NCBI RefSeq assembly: GCF_030867145.1 | Contig: NC_134418.1 | Location: 56,147,682 to 56,211,681 of the forward strand | Origin: Opisthocomus hoazin | Taxonomy: Eukaryota; Chordata; Aves; Opisthocomiformes; Opisthocomidae | Direction: 5' to 3' | DNA: 64,000 nt | Shown here: piece after piece, positions 37,511-58,095 of the stretch | Numbering within the stretch: position 1 is the first letter of the stretch | Layout: each line of letters opens with the position of its first letter | Made by a program: the position numbers and the translations under genes | The notes under the pieces: generated by a model | Seen by the model: the letters and a program-made list of their open reading frames with translations, nothing else | Told to the model about the DNA's origin: nothing | Database searches by the model: none

Positions 37511-40500
37511 AGTTGCATCAACACTTTTTCACATTATCCCTCAATGCAAATGCCAGCAGGGAGAGCTCCAGGTTTTGGTGGGAACTTTTCTAAAACCTTG
37601 TGGTAGTAAACTCACCCTACTTTAGAACCACACACAGAGAAATCCTGGTGAAGTCCATATGGCTTTCTCTACCTCTGCAGTCTATGTTCCAAGTTTTAAT
37701 TCTCATCTATGGACATCAGTCATAATTTCAACACTCAATAGTTCTTATCCCTGCACTTACAGCATTTTAACCATTTAAATAGCCTGTTCCTTTTAGCCAT
37801 TTAATTCCTTCCCCACCATCAGACATATAGCAGGTGTTCAATCAAAAGACTGAGGCTTTATTTTTTTACCTCTCTACATAAACACTGCAATTTTCAGTAA
37901 TTCATACAACTTCGTAATACTCCAGATTTTTTTCCCTTTTACGAGCTGTATATAAAGTCAGCATATATTTTATACACACACACACTTCTTAATTGACCTA
38001 GCCTGTGTAAAGTGCTTGAAAACTTTTGGCTGGGTGGTGCCACAGAAGTTCATGTTGTTCTCCTCTTGTATGCTTTTAAGCCCTGGAGTTTCAACTGGAA
38101 AATGAATGTAAGCAGAAGAAATCTACAGAAAAGCCTTTCACATACTTTAGCAACAAGAAAAATGGATCCAAATATACTCACCACTGTAATATTTCATGTA
38201 CGAAGCAGGATGTGGTTTCAGTACTCTTAAAGCCAGTCTGTCCTTCCCGGAGTGAATAGCGTTGCAGGGGCTGCCATCCAGTGGTGAACCAAGGGCTTAA
38301 CAGATGACTCAGACTGCAGATACGTGAAACTAAAAGGTGTCAAGGCTGAAAAAGATCAAGAGTGGTAGCTAATAACGATGCTGGAACTACTACTGGTAGA
38401 AAGAATTTCTTTAGTCAGCTTCAGCTATTATTCACAATGTTTAAGTAAGAGACATTCATTTTCCAAACACAGATGCACGCAGGCAATACTTCGTACTGAC
38501 CATCCAAAGCAGGTAAAAGGAGGCTTGCTCAGTCACGGACTAGCAAACAAGCTGCAGTTAAACACAACGCTTAGACACAACCGAAATATTACAAGCCTGA
38601 TTTCCCTCTTTGCACCGGTCTGTCTCCATTGGTGTCAGTGAAATATAGCCTGGGTTTATCCAGGTGTTACATGAGACACGAAAGTATTTAAGGTCGCTAT
38701 GTGTTTCTACTGCCTTTTAAAACATTAGGGGTAAAAAACTTCCTCAGACATCTGAAATTATTCCTGCTTAGGCTATGAAATTCAATTATGATTTAAATCT
38801 ATAGTTTGTTAATCACTTTGTTAAGTAGCAGTGGTTTTAAGCATTGTGTGCCTTGTGTAACTTTTAAAAAGACTCTGACAGAACATTCCGTTTCCCTGGT
38901 TGTATGAGCTTTCATATTTACTGCGTTGTCTACTGTGTATATGAATCCTGGTATTTGTGACAGCTTTTTCTTAGTTTGTTCCATTGTGTACGGACCATAT
39001 GTTGTCTATGCTCATAAAACACTCAGTAATTGCATGTGCAGAAAACAAATAGTTACTTGTGAGGAAACTTAAGAACTTTCAGGTTATCCCTGCAGAGGTG
39101 TTTTTAAATCCAGCCCCAGGAAACAATTGCCTCCTTTTCTTAGAGCTGTGATGAAACTTTGGCAGGATTCTGAGATGTATTTGGCAGTTTAACTTCTATT
39201 GATTTAAACAAAAATTATGTACCTGAATTCCATAAGGATCTTGGCTTGACTGCTGTGGATGTACCTTTTGGATAGAGGACAGCCTTCGTTGGCTCCCTAG
39301 TGTATTGGCTGAGGATGAAGTAGGATTTTTATTTTTTCAGGATTAATCATTCAGGCAGCAGCACAACAGATGGTGTGGAGTGTAGAACAATAAAGACAAA
39401 GATATGAGACAGCTAAGAGAAAACTGGAACAGTCAAAGGAACAACCAGAGGATGAGAGAGGCTGAAAGGATGAGAGAAGCCAGGAGGTTGAGCTTTGCCA
39501 TGGATAGCAAGAGCTTATGAAGTGTGGAGTCAGTGCAGGGTGAAGTATCTCAGACAGTGGTCAGCAGGGAAAATTAGAGGACTTGCAGTCAGAGTAGAAG
39601 GAACAGATGTAGGAAAGCCAAGAGGAGCAAGGCTGATGGATCGCCAAGTGGCTGGTAGGGTTAAGTGATGGATTTTGGTGAGATAAAAGAGAAGGTACCA
39701 GAGGAGGAGGAGTAAGGAAGTGCAAGCACTGAGGAGACTGATAAAGAATACTCTTTGAAGGCAGAAATACCACAGCAGCTAGAAAGAGAGCAATCAAAAC
39801 CAGCAGCAGTGTCCTGAAACTCTGAACTCTAGAATGACAGCAAAGAAACAAGAGATGGCAGCTGCTGAAAGACAATAGTATAAATCCCCCCAAAAGAGCT
39901 CAGGACAGCAGCAGGCCAGCAAAAGGAGATGAAACACAGTAGTTCAGAGCTGGTGTAACAACCAACTGCAGCAGAGACAAGCAGACACACTTGGGTAAAA
40001 CACAGAAGTTGTTAAATTCCCAAGGTCAGTGAAGCACAGTTTCTGAAAGCAGGCATCTGGAGAAGCCTATGTAATGAAAAGCGTATTAGTGTCTTGCTGC
40101 TGCTCCAGCTCACAGAAGGCAGAAACGGAGAGAAAGCTCCATCAGCAAAATACTTCCTAGATACATCACAGGCTCCCTCCACCCACTCATCATCCTGTTC
40201 TAACACAGCAGCCATACTGACAGCCACCTAATTGTAACACATTTTAGGTGAAAGACTAATATAAAAATTAGGAAAGAAAAAGGCCTTAAACATTCATCGA
40301 TACATTTTTATTTTCCTTACTCCAACAGCTAATTCATTTTCTGTTCTGGCACTAGGCAGTTAATGGAGCTACTTTCTGCTGTCTTGTCTAGGTCATATAA
40401 CTACTTAGCTTTTTCAGACTGAACTGAGGCCAGCAGGATTTTGTCCTACAACGGCACCACGGGGATATTTTTAAAGGACAGATTTAGTTATTTACAAAGA

Positions 40501-40589
40501 CCTTTCCATAACTGTTTTTAAAGGCAGAGAGCGTCACTGTTTGGAAGGTCAAAAGTTCTATACTCATCCATGCAATGATAAAGATGGGC

Positions 40590-41560
40590 AGCTGCTGGAA
40601 GGCACCTCAAGCCGATTATTCACCCCAAAACAAGGCCAGATGTATCTTCAGATTTTAACAGGCATTTGCCTAGCCTGTTCTTAAAGCTACGCACAGCAGA
40701 AATTCCATCACCGCCACAGACTGTCTAGTCCAGTCGTCAACTATTTTACCTGCAAGAATATTTTTCTGGTATTATCCCAACTCTTTCTTGCTGCTATTTA
40801 AGCTCTGTCTACTACTGACACAGAAACAAAATTACTCTTTTCCTTTTCAAACTTCCTTCTATGTCTCGTATACTTTTAAAACTTTTGCAAATATCTCAGT
40901 GTGATGTTGTTTTCCTGCACAAAAGGCCAACGCTCTTCTTCAGCTTGTGGTCCAGCAGAACCCAAGGACTTCGCCTGAGGAATCCTGCATTTCATGAGCT
41001 ATTTTGCTTGAGCAGTATTGGTATTTTGCATTTGATCCTACAAAGAATAAACCAACCTACTTTTTTTAGGACACTCTTTTTGATTTATTAAGATCACTAT
41101 GCATCCTAATTCTGCCCTCCCAGCAGTCTTTGAGTTTTTTAATTTCTGCTAGTCTAGCAAGTACTTCCTACTCTATCCAGGTCACTGGCTGTTGAACAAA
41201 ACTAGCCACGGGACAGACCTCAAAAATAAAACATCTTTCTGCTTAGATAAAGGGACATCAACTTATCAGTAAACACTCTCTGAAAAAAAAGTACTTTGGC
41301 ATCCAGCTTATAGTTGTTTCAGCTAAGCCAAGTTTCCATAACATGCAAGACAGTATCAAAAGCTACAGCCTCAACATCTGCTTTTCTTCTATCCACGGGG
41401 CCCATAACTCTCATGTATGGCTTTTTCTTCACATGACTTATTCTTTAAAAATCCAGGTTGGCTACTCATCCTTTTGCCATTTTTTTCCAGGTGCTTAAAA
41501 TGCTTCCCTCACCCCCCAAAAACGTTTTCTTCAGACTGAAGTTAAGCTTATTTTTTTATT
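40590..41560 (-). mobile_element. Ancient CR1 LINE relic, minus strand
   Basis: Read on the minus strand, this about 1-kb segment follows the 3' part of an old amniote CR1 consensus. Recognisable + strand blocks, in order, are: GGAAGGCACCTCAAG (3' end); CTAGCCTGTTCTTAAAGC near 40.67 kb; TTTGCATTTGATCCTAC near 41.03 kb; GATTTATTAAGATCACTATG near 41.08 kb; TGAACAAAACTAGCC near 41.19 kb; GACAGTATCAAAAGCTACAG near 41.35 kb; and CAGACTGAAGTTAAGCTTA near 41.53 kb. Divergence is high and indels are many, so it is far older than the copy at 43.4 kb. No open frame survives. Borders are approximate. Confidence 0.75.
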
Positions 41561-43429
41561 ATTCCCCATCCCTCACAGTCTCCATCCACATTTAAAGACA
41601 GATGAGGTACTGGAAGGCTGAATATAGTGAACGTATTACCTATCATCCAGGAGCTGTCAGGAATAGCTAAAAGTTGTGAAATTGTTTCAGCCTGTCTACT
41701 AAGTAACACAGAAAAAGTTCAACTTTCACGGTTTACTCTAGAATAACCCAACCAGCCTGAGATCTTTCAAAATTTTTCTTTCCCTGTTTCCAGCTAAGAC
41801 CATACAATTACCGCCGACAACAAAGGGATGCTAGTCCCCACCTCAACATTGACCTTTGTAGCAAAAACTGATACAAAAAAAGGAAGGAAATAATTACAAA
41901 TGTCAGTCTTTTGCAAGCATAAGGCAGCAGATGATACCATATTGATCTGATTTGCTCACAGCTAAATACTATTTCTTGCAGCCTGCAGGTAGAACACTCT
42001 AACAACTTTGACATTTACAGAACCCATATGGGATAGTTACAGGGTGAAGTGAAATTCCGTCTTATACCCAAAAAACATTAGCAACTAAACTGATATCATT
42101 AAACAGGAGCTCGGCAAGTGGCCTTATAGATTGAAGATACTCGATATCGGAATGCAGTGCCTCGCATCTCTATCGCCAGTTAAAACGTGGTGCAAGTCAG
42201 ACATGCTTGACTCCCATTATAGTGCCACAGCTGTCGCTCTAAAACAAGCTCATGGTCTCAGTCCAGTTCTTAGCTGGCGCGTATCCATGTCAAACAAAAA
42301 GGACACCAGCATAATTAGTTCTTACCAAAGAAACCTAGAAATTCTCATATTCCTAGTAGCCACTTCCCATGAAACACTACCCTTGAAAAAGAGTTCGATG
42401 CATTAGTTGTATTTTTTCCTGTTACTGAAATCCAGATTTCTCCAATCATCAGTATAGCTGAAAGGCCTCAGTGTGACTGCAGAGTGTTACAAAATGTTCT
42501 CCTTCTGAGATTCTTACAATTGTTCCAATTCCTTTCTTGTAATGGTTTGAACCCTCTTTAACCATATTCTGGAAGAAAAACATGCTAAAGTAACTGCAAA
42601 GCTGAGAAGTGGCAATTAGAAATTCTAAAAATAGGCCAGAGCTATTGCTGCAGCCCTTTTTGTGAGGAAAACTGTAACACCAAAGGAAAAATACAATCAT
42701 CACATTCACAAACGTGCAATACCAATGACATTGTCACAGACATTGCTATGCTGTAGGAAAATAGTTTCCACTGTATGCAGCATTTCCATGCGTGTCAGGA
42801 AAATAAATGAGAATTTCTGGCTTCCCCATACCCATGTTGGCTCCCTGTATTGGGAGCAGCAGAAGAAATTGAGGATTGTCTCAGGTCCTAAGACTGTAAC
42901 TCTTTAAGAAGTCTAATATCTAGTGCTTCCTACTCTATATATTAAGAACATATATTTATGCATGTAAAATACACAGCTGGAACTGGAAATAGGTAGATTA
43001 CAGCAACCATATCAAGCAGTACTTTGTGAACAAATATCCAGCTTTGCAAGTAGTTAACTGAAGCACTTTCAGCCTCCTAAGAAAAATTCCATTAAGCACA
43101 ATATATTTAGAATTAGAATGCTGTAAATTAATAAGAAAGTGTAATGGCAGTGCTTAAAAATATTCTGCATCGGTCTAAGAAGGATATCAATTTTATTTCA
43201 GGCACCAGTGTGGACTACTTCATACCAGTAAATAAACTTATCTGTAAAAAATATTATGGGTTTTAGTTAACAATTACACCTATTTTAAAAGTTGATATTT
43301 GGACCTACAAAAAATACTATGCTTATCTTTACTAGCAAGAGTATTTGTAAGTAGCTCCTCAAAACAGCTGAAATGTCCTCCTCCCTCCAAACATTGTTCC
43401 AGTGGCACGGATCTTACAAACATGTCTCG
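41561..43429. other. Intergenic interval with one CpG-bearing patch
   Basis: No gene recognised. About 190 bases at 42105-42295 carry around eight or nine CpG dinucleotides (for example CTCGATATCGG and GGCGCGTATCC) in surroundings that otherwise have almost none. It matches no snRNA, tRNA or repeat known to me. Confidence 0.45.
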
Positions 43430-45619
43430 AGTCTCAGAGAAGCGAGAGGGGTTAGCAGAACCGCCATCTTGGGCTTCTGGAGGGCAGACGTTGGCCTCTT
43501 TAGGGGCCTGGTTGACAGAGTCCCTTGGGAGGCAGTCCTGAAGGGTGAAGGAGTCCAGGAATGTATTCTTCAAAAAAGAAGTATTAAAGGTGCAGCAGCA
43601 GGCCGTCCGCACATGCTGAAAGACGAGCTGGCGGGGGAGAAGACCAGCCTGCTGAACAGGGAGCTTTGGCTAGAACTTGGGGAAAAAAAAACCAAGAGTT
43701 TATGACCTTTGGAAGAAGGAGCAGGCCACTCAGGAAGACTACAAGGATGCCGTGAGGTTATGCAGGGAGAAAATTAGGAGGGTCAAAGCCTAACTATAGC
43801 TTAATCTGGCTGCTGCTGTGAAAGATAATAAAAAATGTTTCTATAAATACATTATCAACAAAAGGACAGCTAAGGAGAATCTCCATCCTTTATTGGATGG
43901 CAGTGGAAACATAGTGACAAAGGCTGAGGTACTTAATGCCTTCTTTGCCTTGGTCTTTAATAGCAAGACCAGTTGTTCTCTGGACACCCAGCCCCCTGAT
44001 CTGGAAGACAGGGAACAGAATGAAGCCCTCATTATCCAAGGGGAAATGGCTAGCAACCTGCTACACCACTTAGACACACACAAACCTATGGGAACGCATG
44101 GGATCCACCCAAGGGTACTGAGGGAGCTGGCGGAGGTGCTCACCAAGCCACTTTCCATCATTTATCAGCAGTCCTGGCTAACTGGGGAGATCGCAGTTGA
44201 CCGGAGGTTAGCAAACGTGACGCCCATCTACAAGAAGGGCTGTAAGGAGGATCCCAGGAACTACAGGCCTGTCAGTTCCTTGGTGCCAGGGAAGGTTATG
44301 GAGCAGATCGTCTTGAATGCCATCACACGGCACATACAGGACAAGCAGGTGCTCAGGTCCAGTCAACACGGGCTCATGAAAGCCAGGTCCTGCTTGACTA
44401 AGCTGATCTTCTATGACAAGGTGACCTGCTTGGTGGATGAGGGAAAGGCTGTGGATGTTGCTTACCTGGACTGTAGTAAAGCCTTGGACACTGTTTCCCA
44501 CACCATTCTCTTGGAGAAACTGGCTGCTCGTAGCTTAGACAGGCATACTGTTCGCTGGATAAAAAAAACTGGCTGGATGGCTGGGCCCAAAGAGTTGTGG
44601 TGAACGGAGTTAAATCCAGTTGGTGGCCGGTCATGAGTCGTGTTCCCCAGGGCTCAGCACTGGGGTCAGTTCTGTTTAATACCTTTATCAATGACCTGGA
44701 CAAGAGGATTGAGTGCACCCTCAGCAAGTTTGCAGATGACACCACGTTGGGCAGGAGTGTCTATCTGCTTGAGGGTAGGAAGGCTTTGCAGAGGGATCTG
44801 GACAGGCTGGATCAATGGGCCGAGGCCAACTGTATGAAGTACAACAAGACCAAGTGCTGGGTCCTGCACTTGCGTCACAACAACCCCATGCAATGCTACA
44901 GGCTTGGAGAGGAGTGGCTGGAAAGCTGCCCGGTGGAAAAGGATCTTGGGGTGTTGGTCGACAGCCGGCTGAACATGAGCCAGCAGTGTGCCCAGGTGGC
45001 CAAGAAGGCCGTCAGCATCCTGGCTTATATCAGGAATAGTGTGGACAGCAGTAGGGCAGCGATCATCCCCCTGTTCTTGGCACTGGTGAGGCCGCACCTC
45101 GAGTACTGTGTTCAGTTTTGAGCCTCTCACTACAAGAAAGACATTGCGGTGCTGGAGCGTGTCCAGAGAAGGGCAACTAGGCTGATGAGGGGTCTAGAGA
45201 ACAAGTGTTATGAGGAGCAGCTGAGGGAGCTGGGGCTGTTTAGTCTGGAAAAGAGGAGGCTGAGGGAGAACCTTATCGCTCTCTACAACTACCTGAAAGG
45301 AGGTTGTAGCGAGGTGGGTGTTGGTCTCTTCTTCCAAGTAACTAGCAATACAAGGAGAGGAAATGGCCTCACGTTGCACCAAGGCAGGATAAGGTTGGAT
45401 TTTAGGAAAAATTTCTTCACCGAAAGGGTTATCAAGCACTGGAACAGGCTGCCCAGGGAAGTGGTGGAGTCACCACCCCTGAAGGTATTTACAAGACATG
45501 TAGATGTCTTGGGGACATGGGGGACATGGTTTAGTGCTGGACAGGGTAGTGTTAGGTTAACGGTTGGACTTGATGATCTTAAGGGTCTTTTCCCATTTAA
45601 ATGATTCTATGATTCTATG
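43430..45619 (+). mobile_element. CR1 LINE, 5'-truncated, with reverse transcriptase region and intact 3' end
   Basis: Non-LTR retrotransposon copy of about 2.2 kb. It starts in the linker between endonuclease and reverse transcriptase (RTAILGFWRADVGLFRGLVD) and runs through the RT domain (NYRPVS, FADD at 44729-44740) and the C-terminal region ([33 protein letters not shown]) to the 3' tail with two ATTCTATG units ending at 45619. The frame is broken by a 9-A run at 43683-43691, TAA at 43791, TAG at 43797, an 8-A run at 44561-44568 (six expected from the remembered consensus) and TGA at 45119. The copy is therefore inactive but only moderately diverged. The exact 5' border was not resolved. 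Confidence 0.93.
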
Positions 45620-47600
45620 TTACTGTTCCACAATTTGCAGAAGTCTGGAAAAAGTATTAGGGGGAAAAAAGGAAACCAGAATGTCTGGTCTTTTTTATCT
45701 GCAGGTATTTTTCAGCTTAACTCAATTAAGTATAAGATCACTTGGATTGTTAAGGGTTCATATATGTATATACTAACTTTCAAAAGTTATGCAGGTTATA
45801 TTTCTCTTCTATTGATTAGGTATCATTACTCAGAGATTATACTGAAGCCTACAGAGGAGCCATGGATTCAGTATTTTCTCCAGCAAGAGAGCCAGAAAAT
45901 CAAGACCTCTATACTTCAGCCTGACTCTGTTGCATTTGGAAGTAGGCCAAACTTCTGTTTTTAATCATGGAAAGATGGGTTCCTATAAGCTCTGCTTTAC
46001 CTTTATCACAGTGTTTCAATTTTGTTTTTAATTTCCCACCCCACAATCTCATTCAATTCACCCTAGAAGATATAAGCACCAAACACAGATGTACATTGTC
46101 ACCAGTTACAGGAAGTTTTCTTTCAGTCACTGAAATATTCCTATTACTATCCTAAACCCCTACAGTAGAGGCCACCTGCTGTTACCTATAAAGAACATCA
46201 GACATTTACAGAAAATACCAGCCTTTCTTCAACTGAAAATGGGATTCCTGTAATGCATAGCAATACCTCTTCTTTGCAGCTTATTTGACAGTGCTCAGTA
46301 GAAATTTTTCCTCGGGTAACCAAGCCGCCTCCAACACACATCCAAAATGAACCAACCTCCAACCAACCTTGTGCATTCCGACATCTTCCTACCTAGCACC
46401 CTGCCAATTTCTGGGTGGTCTGTCTTCTGCTCTGCATTCATTTTCCTTGTTCTCTCTATGCCTCATACTTTGGCAGAGGATCATACAAGACCTAGTTCAT
46501 AGCCTGTGACCAGAGAAACATAAGGGATCATTTAACCTTGTTTGCTGCAGACAGAGTTATCATCTTAGTCTTACCCTCCCAAAACTATCTTCTACCTTGC
46601 AATTATAAGCCCGCTTTATTTGTTCCAACTTCTGTCACCTAGCATGCAACTATAACAAAATGCATTTCATAGACCACAAGCATTCAACTATGCCATTAAA
46701 ACCACCGTTTAAGCGTACGCTCATTTAGAATCAGCTGCAAACTTGGAGGCTGAAGCTGAACTGCAGGGGGATGCTGGAGGCATCTCAATTATACTCAGTG
46801 AAGTGACTTTCTGGTTTGACTTCCCTCACAGATGTATTAAAAAGTTGACTTACGTATCCAGTTACTTACTTACCTAATACCAATACCCCCCTTGAAGGTA
46901 AGCATACGTCTCACGAAAACCAGGGTGATCAAAAGATAACCGCTTTGAAAAGACTGGAAACTTTGCAGGTATGAGCTTCATAAAATGGCTAACGCTACCT
47001 TAAATCTTAATGACAAACATGCAAGATGAGCAAATGCAGAAGTCACATTGTACGTAAGAATGAGGGAGTGGTAGTGACATATTCTGAGGGCACACTAACA
47101 GCTAGCTCAGAAATTTGATTAAGTATGCAAACAGTAATACTTACTTCACAATTACAGGAATAAAAAAAATTCTCACAACTATTACACAGATTTAAAAAGT
47201 GCTTCAAATACACAGCTTGCTAAAAAGACATTTATGGAGATTTAGAGGGATCTTTCCTTCCCCCAGAATGCAATACATTACTTCAATGAAACACGACAGT
47301 AACATTCAATCTTATAAAATGAAGACAACGTAAGTTGGAGCCTCGCCTCTCACACAAAAAAAGCAGCAGCTTCAGAAGTAAGTTTTCTTAGCTACTAATA
47401 ATGGTAAGTACAGGCTCCTGGAAAATATGAGGTTTCTTGTCCCCAGCATTAAAAAAACCCTCATTATTCAATAGTGAAAAATAAAGTTGAAATTTTGTGG
47501 TCACGGTATTGCATCTCAAGCCTGGATGTACAACAAGCCATGCACACACGAAAAAGCTTCAGAAACTGCACAGAATTCAAGTAATTTTGTAGAAAATAAG
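45620..47600. other. Intergenic DNA between CR1 and the OSTC 3' end
   Basis: AT-rich and without conserved peptides, recognisable repeats or RNA genes. It lies between the converging ETNPPL and OSTC transcription units. Confidence 0.55.
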
Positions 47601-47601
47601 T

Positions 47602-47607
47602 TTTATT
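47602..47607 (-). terminator. OSTC: Candidate OSTC polyadenylation signal
   Basis: TTTATT on the + strand reads AATAAA on the OSTC strand, about 610 bases after the OSTC stop codon. It would give a 3' UTR of roughly 630 bases within the last exon. Signals closer to the stop could also be used. Confidence 0.45.
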
Positions 47608-48215
47608 TGGCTCCTTTCATACACTTTTTCAAAAAGGAATGCACACTCACACAGTTTGCCTTTCCCAGTGCATGTCTGGATTTGCTTACGTAGAGACATT
47701 AATGTCAAGGCAAAAGGTGCCTTTGACGTCATTTCAGACACATCGTATTTTGACTGTAAACCATCCAAAGTTACTGAATTTCTAATTATAACTTGGAAAG
47801 AAATGTTTCAGGTGTTTCTTCTCTGACTCACACATCTAATTGTCCCACAGAGGGAAGAGGAGACAGACCTGCAACAATGAACTCTCAAGGCAATGGCTAA
47901 TACTCATTTCAGGTAGAGCTAAATGTAGGTTCTCTATTTCTTACTGAGTTGGGACATCAAAGACAAACCCAGCTTGGTAAGTTGCTTTTTAGAAAAGCTC
48001 TAAAACCGAAATGATAAAACATTGCTTCAGAACTACAAATCAGCCACTGGTAGTGAGAGTTTGTTTGCAGAGAAAGCACTCTTTCCCTAGTTGTTTCTCA
48101 TGGCCAGGTCTCTTTCCTGTTGATGGTGGCTACGGAATTTGTTTCTTGCTGCTTCTTAAAACACTTCATGAAGAGGAGTAAATTCAGCTTGGGCTTTCAC
48201 ACATCACAAGAGGTA

Positions 48216-52750
<4,535 letters not shown>

Positions 52751-54840
52751 AACGACTGCCCCACACCGACGCTGCAGCTGCCTGCTCCGATAAATACTTG
52801 CAAAACTGTTAAAAAACAATTACCTTATTACCATTTCACTGACACTTTCCCTAACAACCGCTTTTATTTCTGCCTACCACTATCACCTCGTGGTGACGTT
52901 ACTCCGAACTCGTACCTCAGTCGCCTTTCGGTGCAATCACATCATTGTAATTAGCCGGTTTCAGTCGTAGCCCTCCTGTTTGGAAAAACCTCCCTCTCGT
53001 GCGCTTTCCCTGTCAACAGATGTTTACGACATCTCTCCCAATCACTCCAAAAGCATTCTCCCTTCACCCTGCCTCCTTTCCAAAAGCCCCAAGGAAAACT
53101 CTCATCTCACAGCTTTTAAAACGAGCACTTTCAGGGCAGGTTAGACACGCCTGCCCTACTTTCCACTTCTGATTTAAAGCCATTTTTCCAGCCTGCCAAA
53201 ATACTGAAGTTTGTACTAGCACAGTAAGGCAACAACTAATAAAATTTTAACCCTGTAAACTAACTATAGTAACAGCACCTAAAAACGTCAAGGTACTAAC
53301 TTTAGTCTTAGAACCTCCTTTAATTAGCTAGAGCCTTCAGAACAAGATTTACTGTAGCCCGAGCTCAGAAGAAACACTTCACTCTTGAAGCCACACAAGT
53401 TAGCTGCCATGTTTATCCATTTTGAGAATACTGAAAGAATCATGTTAATGACCTGGGACACTGCTAAGAAATTCTCAGCTGGGTACAGCTCCTTTCACCC
53501 TGTGTGGAGTTGTCCGTTACCCTGGATCACAGCCATCTCCTGCCATGAAACCCAGGAGGCACCACCACCGCTGTGAGTTTGTGGGCAGCTCACCCAAGGT
53601 ACCAGCTCACTGCCGCTGAAAGGGCAGGTCATTTCATCAACCCGGTTTTCTGTGATCTGTTTCTTGGCTGGCTGTACAGCCTGACAAGCTCCAGAGCTGG
53701 GCACAGGCAGCGTACAGTCAGGAGGAGGAACATGCACACATCTGAGCCGCAGCCTGAGCAGATGCCACACCTGACCTCAGAAACCTCTTCAAACATGTCC
53801 TCGCTGCTCCCAGTCTGCACGCTCAGTTATTACTTCTCCTCTTTCCTCACTCCAGTGGTGGAGCATGCTACTTTTTGAAAAACTACTTATTGGTAAAAAT
53901 AGACACCCACTTCTTGTCAGATACGAAGAGTAGTTCCAAAATTCAGGGCTGGGTGTGAGGAATACCACGGCACCCACAGGTAATGCAAGAATTATCCCAA
54001 GCGTGTTAAAGCACTCCTGGGTAGCATCAGAGGCCCATTTACAGTTCTTGTTAGACAACAGAACAAAGCAAAGCAGCAAAACGAACCCATTTCCACCTTT
54101 TACAACTGCTTTTTACATTACCATTACATCCTCAGTGATGAAGCAAAAGTGTTTTGGTTCGGTTTTCAATACCAGAGATATTGCTACTCAAAACTCTAAT
54201 TCTGGAAGCCATTGAAGGTCGGTCCTACCTGCTTGTATTCTATCTCTAACTGCTGACCCGGGAAGCCTAACAAACAAACAGAATACAGCAGCCACAGCTT
54301 TCTTCCAGGAGATCCAGATGCAGCAAGCAGTACGTAACTGTCTGGTGGATACAGCACTCACTTCAAGGAGTGAGACTATTCCCCTCACCCTCACACTCGA
54401 GTAACAGTAACTATAGCACATGCTATTAAAAAAAAAAACTACCTTAGGCCTATAATAGCTCTCCTCTTCATCTGACAATGTCTCTTCCAGTCTTTAGTCT
54501 TCTTTTGTTTGCTTATCTGTTTCAGATTCCGTACTTTGTTCCAAGCCAAGTCCTCTGATGACTTCATACACAGCTGTTGCCATAAAAAACACCCTGCACC
54601 GCTCAACGTTACTCCAATACCTCTGCAGGATCATGAGACAGAGCTGGGTGTCCTGTTTAACCAGACCTCCTTCCACCTGCTTGATTCCCCTGTCTGCAGG
54701 CAGCACAGAACACACCATCCTGACATAGGGGGTCTGTTGCAGCAGAACCCAATTCGACATTACACAAGCAGTGAGAAGCAGCTCCTACCAGCTCTGACTA
54801 GCACAGGGAATGACAGGACACGAGAAGAGTGGAGCTTTCA
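52751..54840. other. Spacer between the OSTC promoter and the RPL34 3' end
   Basis: About 2 kb of ordinary unique-looking sequence. No exon, repeat or RNA gene was recognised on either strand. Confidence 0.55.
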
Positions 54841-54846
54841 TTTATT
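54841..54846 (-). terminator. RPL34: RPL34 polyadenylation signal
   Basis: TTTATT on the + strand reads AATAAA on the gene strand, 21 bases beyond the RPL34 stop codon. The very short 3' UTR is typical of ribosomal protein genes. Confidence 0.85.
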
Positions 54847-54867
54847 GGGCTGAAACAACAAATAGAT

Positions 54868-57686
<2,819 letters not shown>

Positions 57687-58095
57687 TTTTCACACCTAAA
57701 TTAGCCAGACAAAGCAGCACTAGTTTAAAGGCTCACACAGAAGTTCGCATATCACAGCATCATCCGCGCGGAATGACTGGGCCAGATCCCAGCCAGCAGC
57801 TGCTGATTCTGTGTTACTATTGAGAAAGCCAAAGCATTTCCTCATCAACAACAGCCAACACAACATTAAAAAACAACAAAACATCTGATCATGGGCAGAA
57901 TGTGATCTGCCACTAAGACTCATCTAAACTAACCTGAACACAGCTCAACATCCTGGTCTTGCCTGTACAATGTCACGCTCCCCTGGAAAACTGTTTACAG
58001 CTTTACCAGCTGTGTATCTTCTAATCAACGTAAGCTTTGCTGGCAAGGCCGAAAACTGAGCTGAAGCAAATGATCTCACCTGCCTGCAAACTGCA

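Larger units (their letters stand above)
31606..40589. other. Intergenic interval, no gene recognised
   Basis: No coding exon with conserved content on either strand. It contains a CT/CCCT-rich tract at 32507-32534 and a G-rich tract at 37491-37510 (listed separately). A strongly purine-biased stretch lies at roughly 39.35-40.0 kb on the + strand, rich in GAGGA, AGAAG and GAGAGA words. A segment near 36.44 kb (CCTTGCCCCAAGGAGCTCAC) looks like an old amniote interspersed repeat but could not be named. Confidence 0.55.

Noticed and set aside
57700-57850. Possible C/D-box snoRNA in RPL34 intron 1 (TGATGAGG on the gene strand near 57845)
   Set aside because: No CTGA D box at a suitable distance and no terminal stem was found, so the C-box-like word alone is not enough.
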